Assembly: GCA_039197065.1 (NCBI GenBank)
Contig: JBCCUL010000053.1
Coordinates: 1 to 29,697 of the forward strand
DNA from: JANQPX01 sp039197065
Lineage (GTDB): Bacteria > Pseudomonadota > Alphaproteobacteria > Geminicoccales > Geminicoccaceae
Direction of reading: 5' to 3'
DNA length: 29,697 bases
This document shows, in pieces, positions 1-8,366 of this stretch. The position numbers and the translations under genes were made by a program. The notes under the pieces are model-generated. The model worked only from the letters and a program-made list of their open reading frames with translations. It was not told the DNA's origin and did no database searches. The first letter of the stretch is position 1, and each line of letters opens with the position of its first letter.

Positions 1-49
1 GAGAGGGCAAGGGGCCGAAAGCGAGGCTGAGGATGGAAAGGACTGGAAG

Positions 50-241
50 ATGGCTGACACCGACCTCATTCGCGATGTCTTCGGCATCACGCTGGATCCA
101 AAGCGGGTCGAGGAAAATCTCGAGAGCTTCGCCGAGGTCCTGAAAGAAATCGAAAAGCTTCGTGCCCTCGATCTGAAGGACATCCACCCTGCCGTCGTGT
201 TCAGACCCAACACCGATCATCTGGTTTCCTCCGATGACTGA
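50..241 (+). CDS. AtzG/GatC-like small amidase partner subunit
   Basis: A 63-aa protein with the helical layout of GatC/AtzG-like proteins (DUF4089/AtzG type): a hydrophobic N-terminal helix, a middle helix (VEENLESFAEVLKEIEKL) and a C-terminal tail ending in a conserved-looking HPAVVFRP stretch. Such small proteins bind and stabilise amidase-signature enzymes, as AtzG does for AtzE in cyanuric acid breakdown and GatC does for GatA. Its 3' end overlaps the next gene (amidase ATG at 234, this stop at 239-241), which indicates translational coupling and a complex with that amidase. An AAAGGA-like ribosome binding site precedes the ATG. Confidence is good for the family and low for the exact substrate. 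Confidence 0.8.
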   Translation: MADTDLIRDVFGITLDPKRVEENLESFAEVLKEIEKLRALDLKDIHPAVVFRPNTDHLVSSDD

Positions 242-1628
242 CAAGACTCTCGCAAAACAGGCGATTGAAGAGCTGGCGCCGCAGATCAAGTCGGGAACGC
301 TATCACCTGTTGACCTGGTCGACGGGCTGATGGAGCGCATCGACACGCATGACGATGACGTCAGGAGTTTCGTTTGTCTGGCGGCCGACGCGCGTGACCA
401 GGCCGAAAGCGCTTTGAAGAAAATCAAGGCCGGCGGATACAAAGGCCCTCTTCACGGCATTCCGATCGCGGTCAAGGACAACTACGCGACGTTCGATATG
501 CCGACGCTTGCCGGAACCGAGAAGCCGATCGCGGGCCCTGCCGGAGATTCGCACGCGGTCGCGAAACTTCGAGAGGCCGGCGCCATCATCATCGGCAAAA
601 CCAACATGCACCAGTTCGCCTGGGGCAACGAGTCGCCGCCGACACGCAACCCCTGGGACCTTGGCCGCGTGCCAGGCGGATCGAGCGGTGGCTCCGGTGC
701 GGCGATCGCAGCCGGTTTCGTTCCTGCCGCTCTCGGTTCGGATACGGGTGGCTCCATTCGCATACCGGCAAGTGTTTGCGGTACCGTCGGCATCAAGCCC
801 ACTTATGGGCGCGTAGGCCGGTCCGGTATCGTGCCCCATAGCTGGTCGCTCGATACAGCAGGGCCGCTCACAACGACCGTCGCGGATGCAGCCATCATCA
901 CCGAAACGCTTTCTGGCAGGGATGTGAACGATCCGGCTTCTGCCGGTGACATGGAAGCCGACTTCATATCGGCACTCGGCGCACCTGTTGACGATCTCAG
1001 GATCGGCATTTGCCGAAACCATTTTTTCGACGCATTGGAACGTGATGTCGGCGATCATGTGACATCGGCGATCGCCGAACTCTCCAAGCTCGGCGCCAAG
1101 ACCATCGAATTCGACATTCCAAATCTCCAATATGGCCTCGCCTCGATCTTTGCCATCGAACTCGCATCCTCCACAGCCTGGCATGATCAGGCGGTCGCGG
1201 ATGGCGCAACGGCCAGCTACGCAGCCGATGTCAGGAGCTTGGTGGAGATGGGGCGCTTCGTCACCGCGCCCGACTATCTCAAAGCCGAGCAATTGCGTCG
1301 CGCACTCATCGACGACTTTGCTCGCGTCTTTACCAATGTCGACGTCATCGTCGGTCCGACGACCCCACTTACCGCGTGGGAAGTCGGACAGCGATCGGTG
1401 CGTATTGGCGATGTCGACGAAAGCGTGCTTGCCGCTTCATGGCGCCTTACCTATCCGTGGAATCTGGTCGGCATTCCGGCCCTATCGCTCTGTTGTGGTT
1501 TCGACAAGCGTGGATTGCCAATCGGTCTCCAGATTGCCGCCCCAGCCTTTCGCGAAGCAGATCTCTTCCGCCTCGCTCATGCCTATGAGAGCCGGCAGGA
1601 CTGGAAGGGCGCGCGTGCCAAGATCTAA
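234..1628 (+). CDS. AtzE-like amidase-signature family hydrolase
   Basis: A 464-aa amidase-signature enzyme. The catalytic Ser-cisSer-Lys triad is visible: Lys81 in GIPIAVKDN, Ser150 in PGGSSGGSG and nucleophile Ser174 in GSDTGGSIRIPAS. Family members hydrolyse linear amides. The pairing with a GatC/AtzG-like subunit directly upstream points to the AtzE branch (1-carboxybiuret or related ureido/amide hydrolysis) rather than to GatA, because no gatB follows. Length is normal for the family. The gene overlaps its upstream partner by 8 bp and is followed after 23 bp by a nitrilase-family gene, so the three probably form one catabolic operon. The physiological substrate cannot be read from the sequence. 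Confidence 0.88.
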   Translation: MTDKTLAKQAIEELAPQIKSGTLSPVDLVDGLMERIDTHDDDVRSFVCLAADARDQAESALKKIKAGGYKGPLHGIPIAVKDNYATFDMPTLAGTEKPIAGPAGDSHAVAKLREAGAIIIGKTNMHQFAWGNESPPTRNPWDLGRVPGGSSGGSGAAIAAGFVPAALGSDTGGSIRIPASVCGTVGIKPTYGRVGRSGIVPHSWSLDTAGPLTTTVADAAIITETLSGRDVNDPASAGDMEADFISALGAPVDDLRIGICRNHFFDALERDVGDHVTSAIAELSKLGAKTIEFDIPNLQYGLASIFAIELASSTAWHDQAVADGATASYAADVRSLVEMGRFVTAPDYLKAEQLRRALIDDFARVFTNVDVIVGPTTPLTAWEVGQRSVRIGDVDESVLAASWRLTYPWNLVGIPALSLCCGFDKRGLPIGLQIAAPAFREADLFRLAHAYESRQDWKGARAKI

Positions 1629-1651
1629 TTACTGAGCAAGAGAGCTTTGCC

Positions 1652-2518
1652 ATGCCCGAAACGACCGTGCGCATCGCCTGCATTCAAATGGAGCCTTCAA
1701 TCGGCGATCTCAGCTTCAATCGTGAAAAGTGCCTCGGCTATCTCGAAGACGCGCACCGGAATGGCGCCAGGATCGCTGTCCTGCCCGAACTCGCCAATTC
1801 CGGTTATGTGTTTGAAAGTCGTGACGAGGCGTTCAGCCTGGCAGAGCCGGTCCCAGAAGGACCGACCACGGCAGCCTGGATGGCGTTTGCCGCCGAGAAG
1901 GATATGATCATTGTCGCAGGCATCGCAGAGAACGACGATGGCAAGCTCTACAACAGCGCCGTCGCCATCGGTCCAGACGGCCATATCGGCACCTATCGCA
2001 AGAACCATCTCTGGGCGGCGGAGAACCTCTTCTTCGAACCCGGCAACCGAGGTGTGCCTGTCTGGCATACGCGATACGGCCGGATCGCCGCAGCAATCTG
2101 CTACGACTGCTGGTTCCCCGAAATCTTCCGTATGGCGGCGGTCCAAGGTGCTGACCTGCTCTGCATTCCGACGAACTGGGTGCCGATGCCTGATCAGCCC
2201 GATGACATGCCGGTTATGGCGAACATCCTGGCGATGTCGGCCGCGCATTCAAATAGCCTCTTCATCGCAGCAGCCGACCGTGTCGGCACGGAACGCCAAC
2301 AACTCTTCCTCGGTCGCAGCCTGATTGTCGGTCATCGAGGCTGGCCAGTTGCCGGGCCGGCGAGTGCTAACGACGAAGAGATCATTTACGCTGACGTCGA
2401 CCTCTCCAATGCGCGCCGAAAACGCTCGCTCAACGAATTCAATCAGCCGCTACGCGACCGCCGAATCGACCTCTATGGCGAAACCCTCGGCGCGGATGTT
2501 GAGCGATCCTGGTATTAG
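1652..2518 (+). CDS. Nitrilase-superfamily carbon-nitrogen hydrolase
   Basis: A 288-aa enzyme of the nitrilase/omega-amidase superfamily. The Glu-Lys-Cys triad is present: Glu46 in VLPELANSGY, Lys117 in TYRKNHLW and Cys150 in ICYDCWFPE. The family hydrolyses amides, N-carbamoyl compounds or nitriles through a thioester intermediate. Members with this length and an SGYVF-type motif after the Glu are usually amidases or N-carbamoyl hydrolases rather than true nitrilases. That assignment is family knowledge, not proof. The ATG at 1652 follows an AAGAGAG ribosome binding site. It lies 23 bp behind the AtzE-like gene, so both probably act on the same nitrogen compound. It is the last gene before the integrase region. 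Confidence 0.85.
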   Translation: MPETTVRIACIQMEPSIGDLSFNREKCLGYLEDAHRNGARIAVLPELANSGYVFESRDEAFSLAEPVPEGPTTAAWMAFAAEKDMIIVAGIAENDDGKLYNSAVAIGPDGHIGTYRKNHLWAAENLFFEPGNRGVPVWHTRYGRIAAAICYDCWFPEIFRMAAVQGADLLCIPTNWVPMPDQPDDMPVMANILAMSAAHSNSLFIAAADRVGTERQQLFLGRSLIVGHRGWPVAGPASANDEEIIYADVDLSNARRKRSLNEFNQPLRDRRIDLYGETLGADVERSWY

Positions 2519-2663
2519 GAAAACAAGCAAGTTCCCATCGCCTGTCGTGCAGCCACGAATTCACGCCAGATAGTTCCCGTCGGAGGGCAGGCTCTCGCAT
2601 TTAAGTTGGGTGTTCCAGTCCGCTAATGTCTCAAACAGAGAGTTCGAAGTTTCTCTTTCGAGG

Positions 2664-2681
2664 CGCGCCAATTTTTTCAAT
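2664..2681 (+). repeat. Candidate left attachment site (direct repeat, copy 1)
   Basis: The 18-bp sequence CGCGCCAATTTTTTCAAT lies 15 bp beyond the 3' end of the integrase gene. A copy with one mismatch (T to C at position 10) occurs in the same orientation at 29201-29218. The GCGCCA within it resembles a tRNA 3' end followed by flanking DNA, the usual target of tyrosine recombinases. The rest of the 2519-2695 gap shows no gene. Confidence 0.45.
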
Positions 2682-2695
2682 GGGTTAGATTGAAC

Positions 2696-3741
2696 TCACC
2701 AGTGAAGGTTTGACACCTTTCCCGGCGGGTTTGACAGCTCATGCCCTGTTCTTGTTCTCTGCGCCTGCCTTTTCCCACTTAAGAACACTGCTCGTGCATG
2801 TCCTCGTCGATCATATTCGCGAGCATAGTGCTCAATCATTTCCATGCTCTGACCCGCGATGGCTTGTACCTCCCTGCGTTTACAGCCTGCTTCGATTAGA
2901 GCCATGACAGCGTTCTTGCGCAGCCCATGAAGTGGAGGATTAGGTTCGATACCGATCCGGCGACACTCCTTTTGTAACCCATGGGACAGGTAATCCGGTG
3001 TCATCGGCTTACCACCGTGTCCTACGATCAGATAACTGGCAAAGGAGTTGATATCGTTGGCCAGCTCAGTATGAAAAGGTCTGTAGACCTTTGATCCGGT
3101 CTTGCTGGTGATGACTTCGATCATGCCATCGCTTATCTGATCCTGGCACATTTTGATAACATCGCCACGACGTTGGCCCGTGTATGGCAAGACCATCATC
3201 GCTCTTCGCCATATGTCTCGGCCCGCCTTCTTGAACTTCCCGATTTCTTCTACCGACCATGGGCGGTAAGGCTCGACAATATAGTTTGCGGGCGGTGAGA
3301 TCCGTTTAGCATGGTTTCGATCGATCAGGTCGTGGTCTCGTGCGCATTCGAAGATCAGTTTCAGGACCTTAACTGCTTTGATCGCATTCCTCGGCGACTT
3401 TTCAGCAATCTTATCGCGCAACTGAATGATGACGCCCTGCGTAACTTGATCGATTGGTGCATCACCTAGCACCTCAACAAGGTCGTCGATGGCTTTTTGT
3501 ATCGACCTTTGGTGCTGCTTGCCAGCTTCGCATAGCGTGGCGTCCGCTGATATTCTTCAGCGACAGCAGCGAAGAGATCTGGTCGTCGCGCGCTACCCGA
3601 ACGTTTGAACTCGGCCTCAAATGCAGCATGAATGGCACGATAGTTGCCAAGCCATTCGGGCGCCCCTGGGTTTCCATCAAGCCGACGCCGTTGGTTTCCT
3701 AGACGATAATAGTATCGCCACTTGCCATGACGAATGCGCAT
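2696..3741 (-). pseudogene. Tyrosine recombinase/integrase, frameshifted
   Basis: Two overlapping reading frames together make one integrase of about 348 aa. The N-terminal part (3741 down to about 3498, start MRIRHGKW, with GGAG five bases upstream) has the DNA-binding and SAM-like region. The C-terminal part has the catalytic core: Arg in TGQRRGDV, HGLRKNAV (HxxR) and the tyrosine in EHYARE, with Gln in place of the usual His/Trp in AIAGQS. The frames meet at a run of five A (3494-3498 on the complement). One extra A would join RYKK directly to AIDDLVEVLGDA. So this is a one-base deletion, a sequencing error, or possibly -1 slippage at C AAA AAG. It lies beside the candidate att repeat. Confidence 0.8.
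2707..2736 (+). repeat. Paired GGTTTGACA motifs (possible integrase arm sites)
   Basis: Two direct copies of GGTTTGACA (2707-2715 and 2728-2736) start 21 bp apart, about two helical turns. They sit just inside the candidate left attachment site and overlap the last codons of the integrase gene. The same nonamer occurs twice more near the right-hand repeat (29089-29097 and, inverted, 29148-29156). Repeated short motifs on the inner side of both ends fit arm-type binding sites of a tyrosine recombinase. This is inference. Confidence 0.4.
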
Positions 3742-3748
3742 GTGAGCT

Positions 3749-4066
3749 CCGAACCAACATGATGGCGAAAGCCGGTGCGCCAACCAGAGCGGTCACCACT
3801 CCGATGGGGAGCGTTTGGCCTGGTACGAGAACACGCGCGACAAATTCGGCGAGGATCAAGAACACGCCCCCAGCCAAAGCCGTCGCCGGGATCAGAAGAA
3901 AGTGCCCCACGCCAAAGAGGAATCGCACTGCATGGGGCACGACCAGACCGACAAAGCCAATCGCCCCCGAGAGGGAGACCATCACAGCCGTCAAGAGGGC
4001 CGCTGTGCCGATGAGCACCGTCATGACCAACCCGGTGCGAATTCCCATCGACTGCGCCGCTTCAGC
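3749..4066 (-). pseudogene. FecCD/BtuC-type ABC permease, C-terminal fragment
   Basis: About 106 residues match the C-terminal part of iron-siderophore/B12 ABC permeases. They include AAQSMGIRTG, the highly characteristic GAIGFVGLVVPHAVRF loop, LAGGVFLILAEFVARVL and LPIGVVTALVGAPAFAIML. A complete family member has about 330 residues, so roughly the first two thirds are missing, and no binding protein or ATPase is nearby. The fragment runs at its 3' end into the integrase leader and at its 5' end into a serine-recombinase remnant through a CGATC repeat. It is a dead leftover of a recombination event. Confidence 0.75.
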
Positions 4067-4067
4067 T

Positions 4068-4087
4068 CGATCCGATCCGATCCGATC
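4068..4087 (+). repeat. Four tandem CGATC units at a fragment junction
   Basis: Four perfect 5-bp CGATC units sit exactly where the FecCD-type permease fragment meets the serine-recombinase fragment. Short microhomology at a junction suggests an illegitimate join or local slippage. Confidence 0.7.
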
Positions 4088-4176
4088 AGGATGCGAAGGA
4101 TATCGGCGGCCTCGGTTCGGTTGTCGGGATGGTCTAAAGCTTCGCGTAGCTTCGAGACTTGTTCGCGATAAACGAT
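4081..4176 (-). pseudogene. Serine recombinase C-terminal fragment
   Basis: On the complement, 32 residues read IVYREQVSKLREAL, then DHPDNRTEAADILRILIG. This matches the conserved tail of large serine recombinases, which carry a YRxKVxxLxEAL...RxEAAxxLRxLI pattern near the end. No catalytic domain remains and the frame is broken just upstream. It is a small remnant of a mobile-element recombinase in the mosaic between the integrase and the secretion locus. The identification rests on one short motif. Confidence 0.55.
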
Positions 4177-4179
4177 TGG

Positions 4180-4781
4180 CAGTCACCGCAACACGAGGTG
4201 AGGATCAGCCGACCATTTGCTCTCGGTCGTCATCCCGTGACATTTGATGAGTTCGATCGCCTTTGCGAACGAAGCGGCTGCATCAAACCAGATGATGAGG
4301 GTTGGGGACGTGGCCATCGTCCAGCGATCCATGTCGCCCACGGCTATGCTGAGGCTACTGCGCCTGGCTGAGCGAAATGAACGGAGAAACCTACCGACTG
4401 CCGAGCGAGGCCGAGTGGGAATATGCCGGTCGCGCCGACACCTCCTCGGCCTATGCATTTGGCGATGAGCTAATGAATGAAGAAGCCAATATCAATGCAA
4501 GAAAGACCAAAGAGGCCGGTGCTTATCGCGCAAATGCCTGGGGACTTCACGACATGCATGGTGGTGTCGAAGAGTGGTGCTCGAACCATTGGCACGATAG
4601 CTATCTAAACACGCCGGCTGACGGCAGTTCATGGACATCTACGGCCGCGTCCGATCGGACCACGCGTGGCGGAACATGGATCGACAATGCGTTGGCTGTC
4701 CGCTCAGCGTGTCGAAGCTATTTCGATCCTCAAGACGGTGATGAATTTACGGGTTTCCGATGTGCCAGAGTTCTGACGTGA
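4180..4781 (+). pseudogene. Formylglycine-generating-enzyme/SUMF1-like protein, truncated and frameshifted
   Basis: The first frame (to 4371) encodes PQHEVRISRPFALGRHPVTF and GWGRGHRPAIHV. The second frame (4377-4781) encodes MNGETYRLPSEAEWEYAGRA, ANAWGLHDMHGGVEEWC, TRGGTWIDN and GFRCAR. These are consecutive conserved blocks of FGE-sulfatase (SUMF1-like) domains. Inserting one base near 4355 joins the frames as YAEAYCAWLSEMNG, the expected sequence, so a single deletion split the gene. The start is also missing: the region before 4180 is recombinase-derived on the other strand. The usual HGNVWEWC reads HGGVEEWC here, which fits decay. No sulfatase gene is nearby. Confidence 0.8.
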
Positions 4782-4860
4782 GTATGGGGCGGACCTAAGC
4801 ACAACGCACGCGGATGTCTCGAAAGAGCGGGGATGGTCACTTACGATTTGAGCACCCTCA

Positions 4861-7014
4861 TCAAACCGGTCCAGAGAGCGAGCGACGTTCCGAAGTGTCT
4901 TCGAGACCCTGCAATTCGTCTCTGAACCTGCCTTTCTCAAGCGTGATGACGCGGTCTGCGGAGCGGATGGTTTCCGGTCGGTGGGCGACGATGACTCGGG
5001 TGATGTCGATGGTCCTGATGGCCTCGCTGACGGCGTTCTCCCGTCGCATGTCCAGATGGCTGGTCGCTTCGTCCAGATAGAGGATGGCAGGCCGGCGGTA
5101 GAGGGCGCGGGCGATCAGGACGCGCTGCTTCTGGCCGCCGGATAGCACGGTGCCCATGTCGCCGATCAGTGTGTGATAACCCATCGGCATCGCCAGGATG
5201 TCGTCATGAACGGCGGCGATTGCAGCACAGCGCTCGATCATTTCCTGGTCCGGATGCTCGGAGAAGAAGGAGATGTTGTCGGCGATCGAACCCGCAAACA
5301 GCTGATCGTCCTGCATGACCACGCCGATCATGCTGCGATAGGTCTCGCTGCCGATGCGCGGAAGCGGCGTGCCGTCGATCAGGATCTCGCCCTCGGTCGG
5401 CGGCAGGAGGCCGGTCAGCAGCTTCAGGAGCGTGGTCTTGCCGCAGCCGGACGGGCCGGCGATCGCCACGGATTCCCCGGCTGCGATGCGAAAGCTGAGA
5501 TCGTCCAGCACCAGCGGATCGTTTTCGCCATAGCGAAAGCTGAGGTGGCGCACATCGATCGACGCCGGTGCGCCAGCATCGGCACGCGGCCGCGCGATGC
5601 CGCGGGGTTCGGGTGCGGTCAGCGCAATATCCGCCAGGCGCTCGGCATGCAGCTTCAGCATCTGCAGCTCGACCAGCCGGTCGATCAGATTGCTGATCCT
5701 GGTCAGGAACTGATCCTTATAGGCGATGAAGGCGAGCAGCATGCCGACCGAGAAGGCATTCGCCAGTACCTGCTTCGCGCCAAGCCAGACGACGAGCAGC
5801 GTCAGCGTGCCTAACAGCAGGGTGTTGGCGGTCCGGAAAAGGATGCCGAGCTTCTGTGTGGTCAGTTGCCGGTTGACCGTCTCCACCAGAAGATGCAGCC
5901 AGTGAGCGCGGCGGTTGTCCTGAGCATTGAACAGCTTGATCGTCTTGATGCCGCGAAGGGTCTCCAGAAAGTGGCTGTCCCGCCTCGCCGCCCAGATGAT
6001 CGCCTCGGCCGAAGCCTGGCGAAGCGGCGCGTAGAGCACCCAACGCATCACACCATAGAGTGCGGCACCCGCCACCACCAGGAGCGCAAGCGTCGGTGCG
6101 TAGAGGAACATGATGCCAAGTGTGAGGCTGACCATCAGTCCGTCCAGCACCACCTCGATCAGCTCGGTGGTGATCGCCTTCAGGATGGTGTTCTGCGAAT
6201 CGAAGCGCGACATGACATCGCCGAGATGACGGGTTTCGAAGAAGCCGGCCGGCAGGGTGACAAGGTGCGAGAACAGATTGGTTCTGGCCTGCACCTTGAG
6301 CGAGGCGCCGAGCGCCATCAGCATCCAGCCGCGCATCGCCATGACCGAGGTGCGGATCAAGAGGAGCATGCCGAAGCCGATCACCAGGGTCAGCAGCAGA
6401 TCGTAATCCGCCGACAACAAGGCATGATCCACCACCCATTGCATGAAGAGGGGGCCGGCGATCGCGAACACCTCGATGGCGAGCGCCAGGGCCAAGAGTT
6501 GAAGCAGCGAGCGCTTGAGGCCGGTGAAGCGCCCGAGCATCTCGCGAAGGCGCACCCTTGGCGCCTTCTCCGCGCGGGAGAATCCGCCGGACGGCGTGGC
6601 CTCCAGGGCGATGCCGGTAAAGTGTTTCGAGAGCTCGGTCATCGACAGGCGGCGCACGCCGACGGCAGGGTCATGGATCATCGCGCTGGATCGGCCGACG
6701 CTTTTCAGCACCACGAAATGGTTGAGATCCCAATGGAGAATGCAAGGCGTCTTGACCAAAGAGAGCTCGCCGAGCTCCAGTCGCATGGGCCGCGTCGCGA
6801 GGCCGATCTGATCGGCTACTCGGATCACGTCCTTGAGCGTGGCGCCCTTCAGCGAAACTCCGAAGCGTCGGCGCAGATCGGCAAGATCGGCATGTCGTCC
6901 GTGAAAGCCGGATAGCATGGCGAGGCAGGCGACGCCGCATTCGGCGGCCTCGGTCTGCAGCAGCATGGGCAGGCGTCGCCCTATGCCCAGATGGACGCCG
7001 TCGAGAACGCTCAC
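4861..7014 (-). CDS. C39-peptidase ABC exporter (CvaB/RaxB-like, PCAT)
   Basis: A 717-aa inner-membrane exporter that should cut a double-glycine leader and pump the peptide out. I chose the GTG at 7014 because it overlaps the HlyD stop as GTGA and leaves a normal C39 N-terminus. The peptidase domain (residues 15-140) has oxyanion Gln20, Cys26 in ECGVAC, His99 in LNHFVVL and Asp115 in HDPAVG, so it looks active. The membrane domain spans roughly 165-440. The ATPase has Walker A GPSGCGKT (520-527), LSGGQ (624-628), Walker B ILYLDE (644-649) and His678. It is the last gene of a minus-strand cluster with an HlyD adaptor and a leader-bearing peptide. An outer-membrane TolC partner is not in the window. 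Confidence 0.93.
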   Translation of the reverse strand: MSVLDGVHLGIGRRLPMLLQTEAAECGVACLAMLSGFHGRHADLADLRRRFGVSLKGATLKDVIRVADQIGLATRPMRLELGELSLVKTPCILHWDLNHFVVLKSVGRSSAMIHDPAVGVRRLSMTELSKHFTGIALEATPSGGFSRAEKAPRVRLREMLGRFTGLKRSLLQLLALALAIEVFAIAGPLFMQWVVDHALLSADYDLLLTLVIGFGMLLLIRTSVMAMRGWMLMALGASLKVQARTNLFSHLVTLPAGFFETRHLGDVMSRFDSQNTILKAITTELIEVVLDGLMVSLTLGIMFLYAPTLALLVVAGAALYGVMRWVLYAPLRQASAEAIIWAARRDSHFLETLRGIKTIKLFNAQDNRRAHWLHLLVETVNRQLTTQKLGILFRTANTLLLGTLTLLVVWLGAKQVLANAFSVGMLLAFIAYKDQFLTRISNLIDRLVELQMLKLHAERLADIALTAPEPRGIARPRADAGAPASIDVRHLSFRYGENDPLVLDDLSFRIAAGESVAIAGPSGCGKTTLLKLLTGLLPPTEGEILIDGTPLPRIGSETYRSMIGVVMQDDQLFAGSIADNISFFSEHPDQEMIERCAAIAAVHDDILAMPMGYHTLIGDMGTVLSGGQKQRVLIARALYRRPAILYLDEATSHLDMRRENAVSEAIRTIDITRVIVAHRPETIRSADRVITLEKGRFRDELQGLEDTSERRSLSGPV

Positions 7015-8354
7015 CCCTGGTCGCCTTCGCCGGTCTGCATGCGCCCGGTCAGGGTGTAGAGCGGCTCGAACATCCACTCCACCAAACGGCGGGTTTCAAT
7101 CTGCACATCGGCCTCGAGCTGCATGCCCGGCTGCAGTGGCACGGCTTCGCCATAGGCGGTGGCCGTCTGGCTGCTCAGCGCGACCGTCACCGGATAGACC
7201 GGTCCAGCTTCGGCACGGGACAGCAGATCGGCGCTGGCCGGCAACCGCCGCGCCAGCTCGTCCGGCATGATCGCCGCCTGGGCGATCCTAGCGATCCACC
7301 CCTCGTGATGGCCGAATTTCTGATAGGGAAAGGCCTGGTAGCGAAGCAGGACGCGTTGCCCAGGCTTGATGAAGCCGCGCGCCCGCGTCGGCAGATAGAG
7401 CTGCGCCTGCAGCGTGGAGCCGGCGGGAATGATACTCACCAGCGGCACGTCCGGCTGGGCGCTGTCGCCGCGTTTGGCCTGAACCGCCGTGATGAGGCCG
7501 GTCTCCGGTGCGGTGATCACGATCCGTCGTCGCGCCTCGGCTTCGGCGATCTCCTGCTCAAGTGCCGCGATATCGCGATCGATCTTGGCGATCTCGATCT
7601 GATGGTTGAACGGCAGGCTGTTCTGCTCGGCTTTCAAGGTGAGCCAGGTTTGATCAGCCTCGGCGCGTTCGCGCTCCAGCGATTCCTGGCGCGCCAGATG
7701 ATCGAGGCGCTCGTCCTCCACCTGCTGCCATCGCTGGCCGGCGATTAGGCCACGCTCACGTAGGTCGAGAAGCCGCTCGACATTAGCGGTCGCAAGCTCG
7801 ACCCGCTGGCGCTGCACCTCCAGTTCCCTGTCCCGATGGTCCTTTTCGGTGTCGAGCGCCGCAAGGCGACTCTTGATCGACATGGTCGTCTGCGCATGGA
7901 CGGTATCCTTGCGTCGCCGTTCTTCAATCAGACTGTCGCGTCGGCTGCGCAGGCGGCGTGTGACCTCCTCCTGCGTCGCACCCAGGCTTTCGCTTTCAAG
8001 CTCAGTCGATAGGATGACGAGCGGATCACCCTGTTCGACCCGCTGACCGTCCTTGACGCTGACATCCTTGATGACGCTGGCCTGGGGCGCGAAGATCCGG
8101 ATCAGGCCCTGATCCGGCACCAGCCAGCCCTGGACACGTTCCTTGCGCGTGTAGTCGCCAAGGGTGAGGAAGGCGATGATCGCGGCCGCGGTGATCGTCG
8201 CGAACAGAGCGAACAGCTTATACGAGATGCTCGGTGCGAGCAGGACCGTGCCGAGCCATTGCGTTTGCTGGGCGGCGACGGCTTCCTGGCGAAATAGCGG
8301 CTGATCGACGCTCGAAGGCCCTCGTCTTGCAACGACTCGCGACGATGGTTCCAT
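7011..8354 (-). CDS. HlyD/CvaA-family membrane fusion protein
   Basis: A 447-aa periplasmic adaptor. It has a cytoplasmic N-terminus, one membrane segment (about residues 45-66, FALFATITAAAIIAFLTLG), a lipoyl/barrel-sandwich half-motif (IRIFAPQASVIKDVSVKDGQRVEQGDPLVIL) and a long coiled-coil hairpin rich in Glu/Arg/Lys (about 115-275). The second half-motif (VITAPETGLITAVQAKRGD) and a beta-barrel C-terminus follow. It links the ABC exporter to an outer-membrane channel. The ATG follows AGGAAG by eight bases. It overlaps the exporter gene by 4 bp and lies 12 bp after the unknown 335-aa gene, so the three are translationally coupled or at least co-transcribed. It is closest in layout to colicin V CvaA and RaxA. 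Confidence 0.92.
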   Translation of the reverse strand: MEPSSRVVARRGPSSVDQPLFRQEAVAAQQTQWLGTVLLAPSISYKLFALFATITAAAIIAFLTLGDYTRKERVQGWLVPDQGLIRIFAPQASVIKDVSVKDGQRVEQGDPLVILSTELESESLGATQEEVTRRLRSRRDSLIEERRRKDTVHAQTTMSIKSRLAALDTEKDHRDRELEVQRQRVELATANVERLLDLRERGLIAGQRWQQVEDERLDHLARQESLERERAEADQTWLTLKAEQNSLPFNHQIEIAKIDRDIAALEQEIAEAEARRRIVITAPETGLITAVQAKRGDSAQPDVPLVSIIPAGSTLQAQLYLPTRARGFIKPGQRVLLRYQAFPYQKFGHHEGWIARIAQAAIMPDELARRLPASADLLSRAEAGPVYPVTVALSSQTATAYGEAVPLQPGMQLEADVQIETRRLVEWMFEPLYTLTGRMQTGEGDQG

Positions 8355-8366
8355 GCAGTCGCCTTC

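Noticed and set aside
303..1292. Long minus-strand frame opposite the amidase
   Set aside because: Shadow of the amidase, which has all catalytic residues. The opposite frame shows Arg/Cys-rich nonsense composition.
5866..6915. 349-aa plus-strand frame opposite the ABC exporter
   Set aside because: Shadow of the exporter membrane domain. It is His/Gln/Glu-rich without a recognisable domain.
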